IMG/VR virus record: IMGVR_UViG_3300032291_001037
Location: 1 to 36,326 of that record
Length of the DNA stretch: 36,326 nt
From: a virus
Reading direction: 5' to 3' (one strand)
The position numbers and the translations under genes are program-made. Below the pieces are notes generated by a model that did not search any database, had not been told where the DNA came from, and was given only the letters and a program-made list of their open reading frames with translations. Shown here one piece after another: positions 1 to 7,944 of this stretch; the stretch's first letter is position 1; each line of letters begins with the position of its first letter.

Positions 1-1
1 A

Positions 2-2395
2 TTGAGCGCCGTTGCACAAACAATGGCCGACATTGTATCCCTTGGTTTTGAAGCAGAAAACTTCACCAATGTTCAAAGAAGAAGCAGATTTCTTGGGGTT
101 ACGGTAAGGACAAGGTATAGCACCGAAACCACAGAAGCCAGTGACGAAGTTAATCGTCAATTTACGCTTATTCTAAAAGGCTTTTATGATGCAATCAGTG
201 CAGCATCAAATCCGTTGGGCTTGGCCCTTAATGAAGTGCAAGAGCGGTTAAACAGCTTTGTTGTCAACATCGGCCAAATAGACCTTCAAGGGCTTACGGG
301 TCAGGAAATACAAGAGAAGCTGACTGCTGTTTTTGGCGCTGCCGCTGATAGCATGGCACGGGCCGCAATCACTGGCCTTGATGACTTCCAGAAAGTTGGT
401 GAAGGTTATTTTGAAACCATCGTTCGTGTCGCATCTGGCGTTGAGCAAGCGCAGCAATTCTTGCGTCAACTTGGTGTTGAAGCAATTTCTTATACAGAAA
501 TCTTGAATAAGCAGGGCGATGTAACCGCTGAAATCATCCGTCAGTCCGTTATGTTGAACGATGCAAGCGCAGGTATTGCTGGCGGCTTTGCGGAAATAAT
601 TGGCAATGCTGATGGCACTGGTCAGGAACTGTATGATTTAGTTTTGACATTGCGCGACCTTCAGCAGCAAATATCAGCGACTGGTCAAAAAGCTGAATAC
701 ATGACCATTGCGATGATTTCTGCGGCTGGCGGTTTGGACGCATTCCAAAGCGGCTTACAATCATTCTATGATGACATTTTGACTGATAGCGAACGTAGCG
801 CGATTGAACTTGCACGCTTGACGGCGCAATTCCAATCACTCGGCGTGGCAATGCCAGCAAGCAGGGAAGCGTTCAAAACGCTCATTCAATCTATTGATGT
901 CACTACGGCTGCTGGTCAAGCACTGTATGGTTCGTTGATTGCGCTTACTCCAGCATTCGTTGATTTGATTGAAAATACTACCGTTGCTGGTGAGCAGATT
1001 GATTTGAGCAATCAAAGGCGCGAACTTGAAATTCAGCTAATGGAGGCCACTGGTAATGCGGCTGGCGCACTTGCTGCTCGTCGTCAACTTGAATTGGCTT
1101 CGATTGATGAAACCTTGCGTTCACTGCAACAGCAGATTTATGATGCTCAAGACGCAAAAGCTGCAAGTGAGGCAGCGGCGGCGGCGGCAAAAGCTGCTGC
1201 CGATGAGCAAGCTAAGATTGCAGAAGCCGCAGCAAAATTAGCCCGTGACCGCGCCCAATTAGAAATCGCCTTGATGGAAGCACAGGGCAATGCTGCTGGT
1301 GCATTAGCCGCAAGGCGCGAACTTGAACTTGCTGGCATGGATGAAAGCCTCCGCGCTTTGCAACGTCAAATTTACACGGCGCAAGATGCAGCGAAGGCAA
1401 CGCAGGAACTTGCAGACGCACAAGCAAGGGCCGCTGATTTGACGCGCCAAAGACGTGGCTTTGAAATTCGCCTTTTGGAATTGCAGGGCAATGCCACCGC
1501 TGCATTGTCGGCCACCCGCCAGCTTGAATTAGAAGGCACGGACGAAACGCTCCGCGCTTTGTTAAGGGAAATCCACGCAGCAGAGGACGCGAAAGCTGCA
1601 AGTGAAGCTGCTGCTGAAGCTGCTGCACGCGCCGCTGAAGAACAAGCACGGGCATTGGAGGCTGCAACTGCACTAAACAGACAGCGCCGTGAACTTGAAA
1701 TTGAACTTCTGGAAGCACAGGGCTTCGCAGTGCAAGCATTGGCTGCACGTCGCGCCTTGGAACTTGAAGGCATGGACGCCAGCCTTCGTGCATTGAAAGA
1801 GCAAATCTGGGCCGCCCAAGCTAAGGCAGAGGAAGATGCTAAGGCCGCTAAGGTCTTGGAAGATGCTGCTAATGCTATGAAGCAATATCAAGATGCACTG
1901 GCTAACGTAACGGAAACCGTGATGGACGAAATAAAGCGTCTGCGCGGCATCAACGCATCGTCCTCGTCCGTGCTTCTTAAGGCGCAGTTTGCAACGCTGA
2001 CTGCACAGGCACGCACTGGCAACCTTGATGCTCTTGGCAAGCTACCGGAACTTAGCCGCGCTATTGAAGAAGCAACCATAGGAACTGCGACATCTGCACT
2101 TGAAGTTGCACGCATCCGCGCATGGTTGGATGCAAGCTTGAGCGAAACCTTGGCTCAACAAAACTCATCTGCCAACATGGTAAATGCCACAAGCTCTGGC
2201 CTAACCTTTGATGGCAACAGCACTGCATCGGCAAATGCTGAACAAACATCTGGCGAACTTTCCAACATGAGCAATGTGCTGTATCAAGCACTATATCAAG
2301 TCGCAAGAAACACAGGCAAGTCTTACGAATTGCTTGACCGTTGGGATGGCGATGGCTTGCCAGACATTAGGGAGGACGCAAGTGATTATTATTAA
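2..2395 (+). CDS. Tape measure protein, C-terminal part (continues from 34360 across the window ends)
   Basis: This is the 797-residue C-terminal part of the tail tape measure protein. The codon broken at the window edge (two bases at 36325-36326 plus base 1) reads Glu, and the frame is unbroken from 34360, so the TTG at position 2 is an internal Leu codon and not a start. The middle holds four copies of a roughly 41-residue helical unit with Ala-rich coiled-coil linkers, followed by a non-repetitive C-terminus ending in an acidic tail. Tape measure proteins set tail length and sit inside the tail tube. The joined length of 1,453 residues suggests a long siphovirus tail. Tail-tip genes follow directly, which is the usual order. 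Confidence 0.9.
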   Translation: MSAVAQTMADIVSLGFEAENFTNVQRRSRFLGVTVRTRYSTETTEASDEVNRQFTLILKGFYDAISAASNPLGLALNEVQERLNSFVVNIGQIDLQGLTGQEIQEKLTAVFGAAADSMARAAITGLDDFQKVGEGYFETIVRVASGVEQAQQFLRQLGVEAISYTEILNKQGDVTAEIIRQSVMLNDASAGIAGGFAEIIGNADGTGQELYDLVLTLRDLQQQISATGQKAEYMTIAMISAAGGLDAFQSGLQSFYDDILTDSERSAIELARLTAQFQSLGVAMPASREAFKTLIQSIDVTTAAGQALYGSLIALTPAFVDLIENTTVAGEQIDLSNQRRELEIQLMEATGNAAGALAARRQLELASIDETLRSLQQQIYDAQDAKAASEAAAAAAKAAADEQAKIAEAAAKLARDRAQLEIALMEAQGNAAGALAARRELELAGMDESLRALQRQIYTAQDAAKATQELADAQARAADLTRQRRGFEIRLLELQGNATAALSATRQLELEGTDETLRALLREIHAAEDAKAASEAAAEAAARAAEEQARALEAATALNRQRRELEIELLEAQGFAVQALAARRALELEGMDASLRALKEQIWAAQAKAEEDAKAAKVLEDAANAMKQYQDALANVTETVMDEIKRLRGINASSSSVLLKAQFATLTAQARTGNLDALGKLPELSRAIEEATIGTATSALEVARIRAWLDASLSETLAQQNSSANMVNATSSGLTFDGNSTASANAEQTSGELSNMSNVLYQALYQVARNTGKSYELLDRWDGDGLPDIREDASDYY
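1016..1810 (+). repeat. Four imperfect in-frame repeats inside the tape measure gene
   Basis: Units start at about 1016, 1250, 1451 and 1685 (spacings 234, 201 and 234 nt). Each encodes a core of the form RRELEI-LLEAQGNA-ALAARR-LELEGMDETLRAL-QI, joined by Ala-rich linkers of variable length. Repeats of this sort in tape measure proteins are thought to tune tail length. The copies differ at many codons, so the duplication is old. Confidence 0.85.
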
Positions 2396-3281
2396 GCCAG
2401 CGAATGTCACTGCGGCGACCTTAACGGCAAGCAACGTAGCTGAAACGGATTACCCCGCATGGACTGCGGGAACCTATACTGTCGGCACACGCAAAATATA
2501 TGACCACAAAGTATATGAGGTAGTAGCATCATCGACCACTGACAGGCCCGATATTGGCGCGGCAGCGGTTCCAGCTACATGGTTATATATCAGCGCAACA
2601 AACCGCTTTAAGATGTTTGACATATCTGTCGGCTCTGGAACTGTTAATGCTGATAGCATTGACGTAACCGTCACACCTTCCACCGTCTGCAATTCGGTTG
2701 TGTTGTTTGACGTTGATGGAGCCAGCGCACAACTAATTGTCCGCACATCTGGCGGGACGATTGTTTATGACGAAACCGTTAGCCTCACAGATTATAGCGG
2801 ATTGACTAGCTATTTCAGCTATTATTTCCTGCCGATAGCGGAAACAGGCGCAACAGAATTAGCCTTCATTGACATCCCAAATTATTCGGGCGCATCATTT
2901 CAACTTATCATTGATGCTGGCGGCGGCACTGCGTCATGCGGCGAAATGATTATTGGTCAAAAGTCTGCGCTGGCTGTTACAAACTTCGGCACATCTGTCG
3001 GCATTAAGGATTATTCGGTAAAAACCATTGATGACTTTGGCAACGTAACTATCACGCCAAGGGCTTATAGCAAGCGTGCGGATTATGACGTAACCGTTGA
3101 AACAGCACAAGTCGGTCAATTCAATAAATTTTTGGCTTCTATACGTTCAGCCCCTGCGGTTTACATTGGCGACCCAAATCGCAGCGAAACAATCGTTTTA
3201 GGGTATTACCGTGACTTCAGTGTTGTGCTATCTAATCCCTCTATTTCGGAATGCTCGCTTTCGGTGGAGGGATTGATATAA
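2382..3281 (+). CDS. Putative tail-tip/baseplate protein with CBM5/12-like N-terminus
   Basis: A 299-residue protein directly after the tape measure gene, in the position of distal tail or tail-tip proteins. I chose the GTG at 2382, which has a good AGGGAGG ribosome site about 8 nt upstream; longer starts lie deep inside the tape measure gene. Residues 22-75 (AWTAGTYTVGTRKIYDHKVY, then a Trp near 70) resemble the short aromatic carbohydrate-binding fold of CBM5/12 seen in many phage tail proteins. The middle is beta-rich. The last 90 residues (KDYSVKTIDDFGNVTITPR and onward) look like the end of a distal-tail-type domain. It overlaps the previous gene by 14 nt and the next by 1 nt. The function is inferred mainly from position. 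Confidence 0.6.
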   Translation: MIIIKPANVTAATLTASNVAETDYPAWTAGTYTVGTRKIYDHKVYEVVASSTTDRPDIGAAAVPATWLYISATNRFKMFDISVGSGTVNADSIDVTVTPSTVCNSVVLFDVDGASAQLIVRTSGGTIVYDETVSLTDYSGLTSYFSYYFLPIAETGATELAFIDIPNYSGASFQLIIDAGGGTASCGEMIIGQKSALAVTNFGTSVGIKDYSVKTIDDFGNVTITPRAYSKRADYDVTVETAQVGQFNKFLASIRSAPAVYIGDPNRSETIVLGYYRDFSVVLSNPSISECSLSVEGLI

Positions 3282-3889
3282 TGCCATATCCTGCAATCTC
3301 TGCACTTCCGGCTGCACCATCAAGGTTGGGTGACCCTAATAACTTTGTCACAGAAAGCCTTGATTTTTTAGATGCACAAATTGATTTTACCAGTGAATGC
3401 AACGCAGTATCGTCTTATCTAAACGCAGCTAAATTTGACCCATACGAATGGGGAAATCTATCTGCCATTACAGGAAGTGCGCCTGTATCTATTACGCATT
3501 TTATTAATGCAGCACCTTCAACTGTCACGCTGTCAGGCTCGGCTTTAGCAGATGCTATTGATGAAATGCTTTCTAGCATGGTCGCCTTTGTTCCTGACGC
3601 TAATACAGTTGGCGAATGGATTGACACCATTGAAGACCCAGCCGCTCCAGAGATTGTTGACCCATCACGCCCGACTGTCAGCACCATCGCTGACACGCCA
3701 CTACGCAATGATGGGCAGTTGACCTTTGAAAGCAAGGCTATTGCTTTTTATGGCAGCGCAGGTTCATTTTCCATATCTATGCAAAACTTTGCTGATTATG
3801 TTGGTTCATTTTCAAGCGGTTATGAAGATTGGAATGGCATAGACGTTGTATATGATGAACAGGACGATTGGGGATTTATAAATGAGTAA
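3281..3889 (+). CDS. Tail-associated protein of unknown function
   Basis: A 202-residue protein. The ATG at 3281 overlaps the previous stop (TAATG), and a GGTGGAGGG ribosome site sits just upstream, so I prefer it to the longer frame from 3251. It starts MPYPAISALPAAPSRLGDP and contains FVTESLDFLDAQIDFTSECNA, a pattern familiar from small proteins encoded next to tail-tip and fibre genes in siphoviruses. No catalytic motif or membrane segment is visible. It overlaps the next fibre gene by 8 nt, so the two are probably translated together. Virion or tail assembly role is inferred from position. Confidence 0.65.
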   Translation: MPYPAISALPAAPSRLGDPNNFVTESLDFLDAQIDFTSECNAVSSYLNAAKFDPYEWGNLSAITGSAPVSITHFINAAPSTVTLSGSALADAIDEMLSSMVAFVPDANTVGEWIDTIEDPAAPEIVDPSRPTVSTIADTPLRNDGQLTFESKAIAFYGSAGSFSISMQNFADYVGSFSSGYEDWNGIDVVYDEQDDWGFINE

Positions 3890-4424
3890 ACAAGTCAAAA
3901 TGCGGCGCGGAACCGCGGCGGAACATAACAGCTTCACTGGCGTTGTCGGTGAAGTTACTGTTGACACAACCAACCATAATTTGCGCGTTCATGATGGCGC
4001 TACTGTTGGCGGCAACCCTACTGCTAAGGCTGGAGCTAACACTGACATCACTTCGCTAAAGCAAGATGTGGCAGTTGCGGCATCTGGAACTATTGCCGCT
4101 ACATCAATCGGCTATCGTGGATTGCCACAAAATAGCCAAACATCTGCCTACACGTTGGCGCTTTCGGATATTGGCAAGCAAATTTCTATCACCACAGGTG
4201 GTATCGTTATTCCTGCTAATGCTTCGGTGGCCTTTCCTATCGGCGCAGCTATTGCGATATTCAATAACAGTGCAAGTAGCCAAACTATTTCCATCACTAG
4301 TGATACATTGCGCCTTGCGGGGACTGCCGGAACAGGCACTCGCACACTTGCACAATATGGCTTGGCAACTTTGGTCAAAGTTACTGCGACTATATGGGCT
4401 ATTACTGGCGCGGGCATAAGCTAA
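3882..4424 (+). CDS. Tail fibre protein with Mtd/hyaluronidase-type N-terminal domain
   Basis: A 180-residue fibre protein. Its N-terminus (KMRRGTAAEHNSFTG, then GEVTVDTTNHNLRVHDG) is the short beta domain found at the start of many phage fibre proteins and in the major tropism determinant family. It serves as an attachment or trimerisation module. The rest is low-complexity Ser/Thr/Ala/Ile-rich beta sequence, with a repeated type of segment (ISITTGGIVIPANASVAFPI) expected of a fibre shaft. It starts 8 nt inside the previous gene and is followed by the next gene with a TAATG junction. The length is short for a complete fibre, so it may assemble with the next product. Confidence 0.7.
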   Translation: MSKQVKMRRGTAAEHNSFTGVVGEVTVDTTNHNLRVHDGATVGGNPTAKAGANTDITSLKQDVAVAASGTIAATSIGYRGLPQNSQTSAYTLALSDIGKQISITTGGIVIPANASVAFPIGAAIAIFNNSASSQTISITSDTLRLAGTAGTGTRTLAQYGLATLVKVTATIWAITGAGIS

Positions 4425-4852
4425 TGACTGGAATTATGTGTTCTTTATTGGGTAGTAGCGGACAAATAAGTTTTAGCGGTTCAGTCACCGTGACTGTTGG
4501 CTATTACAATTTGACCATACCGCCAAGTTATAGTGTTGATTATTGGGGATATACCATCGGTCAGGCTGGGAGTGTTTCGCCAAATAATTGGGCTGGTTCT
4601 GGAATATCTTTTACAACCATCCGCCATATCAATGATAATTCTGGCACGACACTTATAGCTTTTTCTTTGGCTGGATACGTTCCTAATGCTGGGTGGACTT
4701 CAATGGTCATCGGTTCGTCAACTTACACAAGGGCATCAGCAAGCTATACTTATGATGCTGATAATAACATAACCGCATGGTTTTGGTCGCCAAACCCAAC
4801 CAATGATTTTGGAACAACTGTTGGCGCTACAAGGGTTGTAACATGGTCTTAA
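4424..4852 (+). CDS. Putative tail fibre/receptor-binding protein
   Basis: A 142-residue protein translated from an ATG that overlaps the preceding stop (TAATG at 4422-4426). It is rich in Tyr, Trp, Ser, Gly and Asn and predicted to be all beta. Segments such as TVTVGYYNLTIPPSY and SYTYDADNNITAWFWSPNP resemble phage fibre tip domains. No enzyme motif is seen. Its place right after the Mtd-type fibre gene suggests that it forms the distal receptor-binding tip or a fibre partner. I do not recognise a named family. Confidence 0.55.
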   Translation: MTGIMCSLLGSSGQISFSGSVTVTVGYYNLTIPPSYSVDYWGYTIGQAGSVSPNNWAGSGISFTTIRHINDNSGTTLIAFSLAGYVPNAGWTSMVIGSSTYTRASASYTYDADNNITAWFWSPNPTNDFGTTVGATRVVTWS

Positions 4853-5022
4853 TAATCAAATATCCAGCAAATGCTGTTGAATGGTATGCTAAAGGCACGG
4901 CAGAAAATGGCGTATATTTTGAAGTGCCAGCCATATTCAAAAATGATGGCACTTGCGATGAGGCGGCAACGGAACAAAAGGTGCTGCAATTTTTAGAAGT
5001 TATTAAGGCCAACGCGAAATGA
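4843..5022 (+). CDS. Small hypothetical protein between fibre and lysis genes
   Basis: A 59-residue protein, MVLIIKYPANAVEWYAKG to KVLQFLEVIKANAK. The ATG lies 10 nt inside the fibre gene and its stop overlaps the next ATG as ATGA, so it sits tightly in the operon. No ribosome site stands out, so translation is probably coupled. It has a small mixed alpha/beta composition with no membrane segment. Similar small proteins often sit between fibre and holin genes, and a role as fibre assembly helper is possible but unproven. Confidence 0.6.
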   Translation: MVLIIKYPANAVEWYAKGTAENGVYFEVPAIFKNDGTCDEAATEQKVLQFLEVIKANAK

Positions 5023-5327
5023 CACCGCCTGACGTTCTTTCTCTAAAGCTTGAAATGCTCCACAGCGATGTTGTGGAGGTAAAAACTGCGCTCAACAAAC
5101 TATCGGAGGCAATCACTAAATTGGCACTGGTCGAGCAACAACAAACGCAAACGGCTGAAGCATTAGAGCGTGCGTTTAAGACCATATCCAAGATTGATGA
5201 CCGCCTATCTGCGCTTGAACTGGCAGCGCCAAAGCAAAAGGAAACATCCGGCTGGGTAGACAGGCTTATCCTTGCCGTAATTGTGGCAGCGATGGGCTTT
5301 ATCGGAACTAAATTAGGGGCGTTATGA
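5019..5327 (+). CDS. Coiled-coil protein with C-terminal membrane anchor (XhlA-like, lysis region)
   Basis: A 102-residue protein. Residues 5-70 form an amphipathic coiled coil (KLEMLHSDVVEVKTALNKL and onward), and residues 80-100 are a single membrane helix (LILAVIVAAMGFIGTKLGAL). This architecture matches small XhlA-type haemolysin/holin-accessory proteins that sit next to phage lysis genes. The start overlaps the upstream stop as ATGA. It precedes the endolysin and holin genes, so an accessory role in membrane disruption is likely but not certain. It could instead be an unrelated coiled-coil membrane protein. Confidence 0.6.
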   Translation: MTPPDVLSLKLEMLHSDVVEVKTALNKLSEAITKLALVEQQQTQTAEALERAFKTISKIDDRLSALELAAPKQKETSGWVDRLILAVIVAAMGFIGTKLGAL

Positions 5328-5328
5328 T

Positions 5329-5472
5329 ATGCCGTTGATTAAAGGTTACTCACCTAAGAGCGTATCAAAAAACATTAAGCGCGAAATGAAGCGCGGCCAT
5401 AGCCAAAAGCAATCCGTTGCCATAGCTTTGTCGGTAGCTGAAGAAGCAAAGAAAAAACGTAAGAAGCGTTAG
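5329..5472 (+). CDS. Small basic phage protein (MPLIKGYS type)
   Basis: A 47-residue, very basic protein: MPLIKGYSPKSVSKNIKREM at the start, QSVAIALS in the middle and a Lys/Arg-rich end. It begins 1 nt after the preceding stop. Proteins with the pattern PLIKG-S-K-IS-NI-E-GK-QKQAVAIAL are common in phage genomes, mostly near structural or lysis genes, and their function is not established. The charge suggests nucleic-acid binding. Its stop codon overlaps the stop of the convergent minus-strand gene by 3 nt. Confidence 0.75.
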   Translation: MPLIKGYSPKSVSKNIKREMKRGHSQKQSVAIALSVAEEAKKKRKKR

Positions 5473-5612
5473 CCCCAGATGGCATAATATAGCACGTAGA
5501 ACCAACCAAAGATACCATGAAGCACCGCCCATAAAATGCTTTGGTTGACGCTCCAGCTAATTGCCACAGCGATTATTGTTCCAAGGGTATTCACCCATTC
5601 ACCTAATGACAT
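5469..5612 (-). CDS. Small membrane protein on the opposite strand of the lysis cassette
   Basis: A 47-residue protein encoded against the direction of the surrounding lysis genes. The ATG at 5612 has GAAAGG 8 nt upstream; a longer frame up to 5672 lacks such a site. The sequence has two hydrophobic segments (NTLGTIIAVAISWSV and ILWAVLHGIFGWFYVLYYAI). Short proteins ending in SILWA-LHGIFGWFYV-YYA are seen in other phages, so this is likely a real gene. A holin/antiholin or superinfection role is possible, but nothing in the sequence decides it. Confidence 0.65.
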   Translation of the reverse strand: MSLGEWVNTLGTIIAVAISWSVNQSILWAVLHGIFGWFYVLYYAIWG

Positions 5613-5677
5613 TGCGTTGCCTTTCGTTAAAATCCAGTTTGTTGTGTATAAATAAATTATCTGGTAGGGCAAACATT

Positions 5678-6070
5678 ATGAGCATTATTTTAGGGCAGCG
5701 TTCATTAAGTCGGCTGGAGGGTGTTCACCCTGACTTGGTTCGTGTTGTTAAAAGAGCGGCGGCTATGTCTGACCTTGATTTTACTATCTTGGAAGGCTTG
5801 CGGACTACTGACAGGCAGAGGCAGCTAGTCAAACAAGGCGCGTCAAAAACAATGAACTCTAGGCACATCACAGGCCATGCCGTTGACATTGCGCCATTGA
5901 TAGCTGGCAAGGTTGCTTGGGATTGGCCGCTATATCATAAATTGGCAAAAACTATTAAAGCGGCTGCGGTTGCTGAAAAGGTTGCTTTGACTTGGGGCGG
6001 CGATTGGCGCAGTTTCAAGGATGGGCCACACTGGGAACTATCGTGGAAATCATATCCGAAGGGAAAGTAA
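5678..6070 (+). CDS. Endolysin, peptidase M15 family
   Basis: A 130-residue peptidoglycan peptidase of the M15 (VanY / L-alanyl-D-glutamate peptidase) type. Zinc ligands are seen as SRHITGHAVD (His63 and Asp70) and DGPHWEL (His118); the ILEGLRTTDRQRQLV block around 37-51 is also typical. It has no signal peptide or cell-wall-binding domain, so it should accumulate in the cytoplasm and depend on a holin. The ATG at 5678 is used because the family N-terminus (LGQRSLSRLEGVHPDL) starts just after it. The ribosome site (TAGGGC) is weak. The next gene, 1 nt downstream, is the probable holin. Confidence 0.9.
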   Translation: MSIILGQRSLSRLEGVHPDLVRVVKRAAAMSDLDFTILEGLRTTDRQRQLVKQGASKTMNSRHITGHAVDIAPLIAGKVAWDWPLYHKLAKTIKAAAVAEKVALTWGGDWRSFKDGPHWELSWKSYPKGK

Positions 6071-6071
6071 T

Positions 6072-6251
6072 ATGGATAAAGCAAAAATTTTTGGCATCAT
6101 TCGCACTATCGCTGCTGCTGGCTTCGGCTACATTGCAGGTCGCGGATTGATTGATGGCGCTACGGCTGAAGCACTCGCTGGCGCTGTGGCAACCATTGGC
6201 GTTGCTGTATGGTCAGTAATGAGCAAGGCTCCTGCACCAGAGGCAGAATAA
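6072..6251 (+). CDS. Putative holin (Pam3-gp28-like)
   Basis: A 59-residue protein with two hydrophobic stretches (FGIIRTIAAAGFGYIAG and ALAGAVATIGVAVWSVMS) separated by a short loop, plus a short acidic tail. The pattern matches the small holins of phages such as Pam3 gp28. It should form the membrane lesion that releases the upstream endolysin. GGGAAAG at 6061-6067 serves as ribosome site for the ATG at 6072. It sits between endolysin and spanin genes. Identification rests on size, topology and context. Confidence 0.75.
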   Translation: MDKAKIFGIIRTIAAAGFGYIAGRGLIDGATAEALAGAVATIGVAVWSVMSKAPAPEAE

Positions 6252-6463
6252 TGAAATTCTTGACGGCCTTGCTGGGTGTCCTAAACAAATTGTTGGGATT
6301 TTGGGTAGAGCATCGTTGGAAGCGGCAGGGCCGTCAAGATACCATCAAAGAAATGAATGAGGTTATCAATGAGCAAATTGCACTTGGCGAAGCTGCCATT
6401 GTTACTCCTGACCCTGAGCGCACTGAGCGGTTGCGCGACCGTTTCGACCGTTCCCGTAAATAG
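6251..6463 (+). CDS. Putative i-spanin (Rz-like)
   Basis: A 70-residue protein: an N-terminal hydrophobic segment (FLTALLGVLNKLLGFWV), then a charged helix likely to form a coiled coil in the periplasm. This is the layout of an inner-membrane spanin. The ATG overlaps the holin stop (TAATG). A lipoprotein gene lies nested out of frame in its 3' half, as with lambda Rz/Rz1, and that arrangement is the main support. It is shorter than typical Rz. No homology can be claimed by eye. Confidence 0.6.
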   Translation: MKFLTALLGVLNKLLGFWVEHRWKRQGRQDTIKEMNEVINEQIALGEAAIVTPDPERTERLRDRFDRSRK

Positions 6464-6590
6464 CTATTGCGCTATTGCGAAACCCATCACCTATGACGCA
6501 ACAAAAGACACGCCAGAAACTGTGGCGGAAATAGAGGCGCATAATAGCGTCTTGGTTTGCTTGTGCGAGGATGATTGTCCGAAAGGCTGA
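6369..6590 (+). CDS. Putative o-spanin lipoprotein (Rz1-like), nested in the i-spanin gene
   Basis: A 73-residue protein with a clear type II signal: Lys-containing N-terminus, hydrophobic core LPLLLLTLSAL and lipobox LSGC with Cys22, so the mature form has about 52 residues. The ATG at 6369 lies inside the i-spanin gene in another frame and the frame extends past it. The mature part has several further cysteines (CAIAKP, VCLCEDDC). Outer-membrane lipoproteins of this kind pair with an i-spanin to fuse inner and outer membranes at the last lysis step. This implies a Gram-negative host. Confidence 0.75.
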   Translation: MSKLHLAKLPLLLLTLSALSGCATVSTVPVNSYCAIAKPITYDATKDTPETVAEIEAHNSVLVCLCEDDCPKG

Positions 6591-6595
6591 CAATT

Positions 6596-7771
6596 ATGCA
6601 TCCGTTAAAAATCGACCCTAATTTATATGATTATTGCACACCGCGCCAAAAAGAAGTTTTAGAAGCAATAGAGCGGTTTGGCAGCGCACGGGGAGCATCC
6701 ACCGCGCTTGGAATGGCTATAGGCGGCGCAAGCGAAACCTATATTTGCGTCAAGAAAAAGGCGGCAAAGGCTGGCTATTCACCAGAGCATGACTTCACGC
6801 GGCCTGTGCCGGATGGGTTTGTCGCCAAGGGCGTTTCCACCTACTACAACAAAGAAGGCAAACCATCTGGGCAATGGGTGAAGGCATCGCTAACGCACCA
6901 AGCCTTGCTGGACGCCATGCAAGAGGTTGTAGATGGCTTTAAGGGTAATATAGACCAAGCAAGCCCTATCGTTGCTCCAGTGGCCTCTGACGAGCATCTG
7001 TGCAACCTTTACACGTTCACCGACTACCACCTTGGGATGCTGGCATGGCATAAGGAGGGTGGCAGCGATTGGAATATTTCTATCGCAGAACGGACTATAA
7101 TTGCTGCACTGCAACAAATGATAGAGCAAAGCCCGAAGGCTCACACGGCAGTCATTAATATCCAAGGCGACTTTCTGCATACAGACGGCAAAACACCCGT
7201 AACGCCAGCGTCAAAGCACGTTCTGGATGCTGACAGCCGTTTCCCTAAGATACGCAAGTCGGCAATTCGCGTCATTCGCTCAATGGTGGCAATGTCATTG
7301 CTGCGCCATCAAGACGTTCATCTGGTTATCGCTGAAGGCAACCATGATGAAGAAAGTGCTGGCTGGCTGGCTGACTTGTTTTGCGTCCATTACGAGGATG
7401 AGCCTCGCGTCACCGTCAATGATAGCGTCCTGCCATTCTATGTGTTTGAATGGGGAGCCACCATGCTCGGCATTCATCATGGCCACAAGGTCAAGAATGA
7501 AAGCCTCCCGCTATTATTTGCAGCACAGTTTCCGCAAGAATGGGGCCGCACTACTCGCCGCGAGATACACTGCGGACATCGCCACCATAGGGACGAAAAG
7601 GAATACAATGGCGTGACGGTGGTGCAGCATCCAACCTTGGCCGCTAGGGACGCTTATGCCGCCCGTGGCGGCTGGATTGCTGACAGGGCGGCATGGGCTA
7701 TAACGTATCACAAAAGGTTCGGTGCTGTTGGCCGCGTAATGATTACCACCGAAATGCTGGAAGCTAGTTAA
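6596..7771 (+). CDS. Calcineurin-like metallophosphoesterase with N-terminal HTH
   Basis: A 391-residue enzyme. Residues 10-65 look like a helix-turn-helix (YCTPRQKEVLEAIERFGSAR, ASTALG). The catalytic part shows DYH (143-145), GD (191-192), GNHD (248-251), HHGH (294-297) and GHRHH (327-331), which are the metal-binding motifs of calcineurin-like phosphoesterases. Phage members are predicted DNA exonucleases or phosphatases. The ATG at 6596 has GAAAGG 9 nt upstream and is preferred to a TTG at 6575. It follows the spanins and overlaps by 4 nt, tail to tail, with the leftward operon. The substrate is unknown. Confidence 0.8.
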   Translation: MHPLKIDPNLYDYCTPRQKEVLEAIERFGSARGASTALGMAIGGASETYICVKKKAAKAGYSPEHDFTRPVPDGFVAKGVSTYYNKEGKPSGQWVKASLTHQALLDAMQEVVDGFKGNIDQASPIVAPVASDEHLCNLYTFTDYHLGMLAWHKEGGSDWNISIAERTIIAALQQMIEQSPKAHTAVINIQGDFLHTDGKTPVTPASKHVLDADSRFPKIRKSAIRVIRSMVAMSLLRHQDVHLVIAEGNHDEESAGWLADLFCVHYEDEPRVTVNDSVLPFYVFEWGATMLGIHHGHKVKNESLPLLFAAQFPQEWGRTTRREIHCGHRHHRDEKEYNGVTVVQHPTLAARDAYAARGGWIADRAAWAITYHKRFGAVGRVMITTEMLEAS

Positions 7772-7944
7772 TCCTCAATATAATCCAGCACCCGCGCTAT
7801 CGCCTTGATGATTTTTTTATACTCTTTGACATCACGGGTATCAATGACATCATTATCTATGGCCCACTGCGCTGTTTCCGCTGCGTCCCTAAGACACGCG
7901 CAGACAATTCCGTTAAAGGCCGTTGCTTCTATATCAATTATCAT
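7768..7944 (-). CDS. Small hypothetical protein, last gene of the leftward operon
   Basis: A 58-residue protein (MIIDIEATAFNGIVCACLRD to ARVLDYIED). The ATG at 7944 has GGAAACC upstream and overlaps the end of the HTH/sigma-like gene by 11 nt; a longer frame to 8028 lies fully within that gene. It is acidic and predicted helical, with no recognised motif. The stop overlaps the stop of the convergent phosphoesterase gene. It is probably translated from the same message as the upstream regulator. Confidence 0.6.
   Translation of the reverse strand: MIIDIEATAFNGIVCACLRDAAETAQWAIDNDVIDTRDVKEYKKIIKAIARVLDYIED

Noticed and set aside
1212-1793. Long open frame on the minus strand (193 codons) within the tape measure gene
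   Set aside because: It is the shadow of a repetitive Ala/Glu/Leu-rich coding region, has no ribosome site and codes for a low-complexity Leu/Gln/Pro-rich sequence.
5613-5677. Divergent promoter between the minus-strand membrane gene and endolysin
   Set aside because: A TATAAA at 5647 is present, but no -35 at proper spacing was found in either direction.
7772-7830. Terminator between the convergent phosphoesterase and leftward operon
   Set aside because: A T-run (TTTTTTT near 7811) exists but no stable stem precedes it, and it lies within the 7768-7944 gene.
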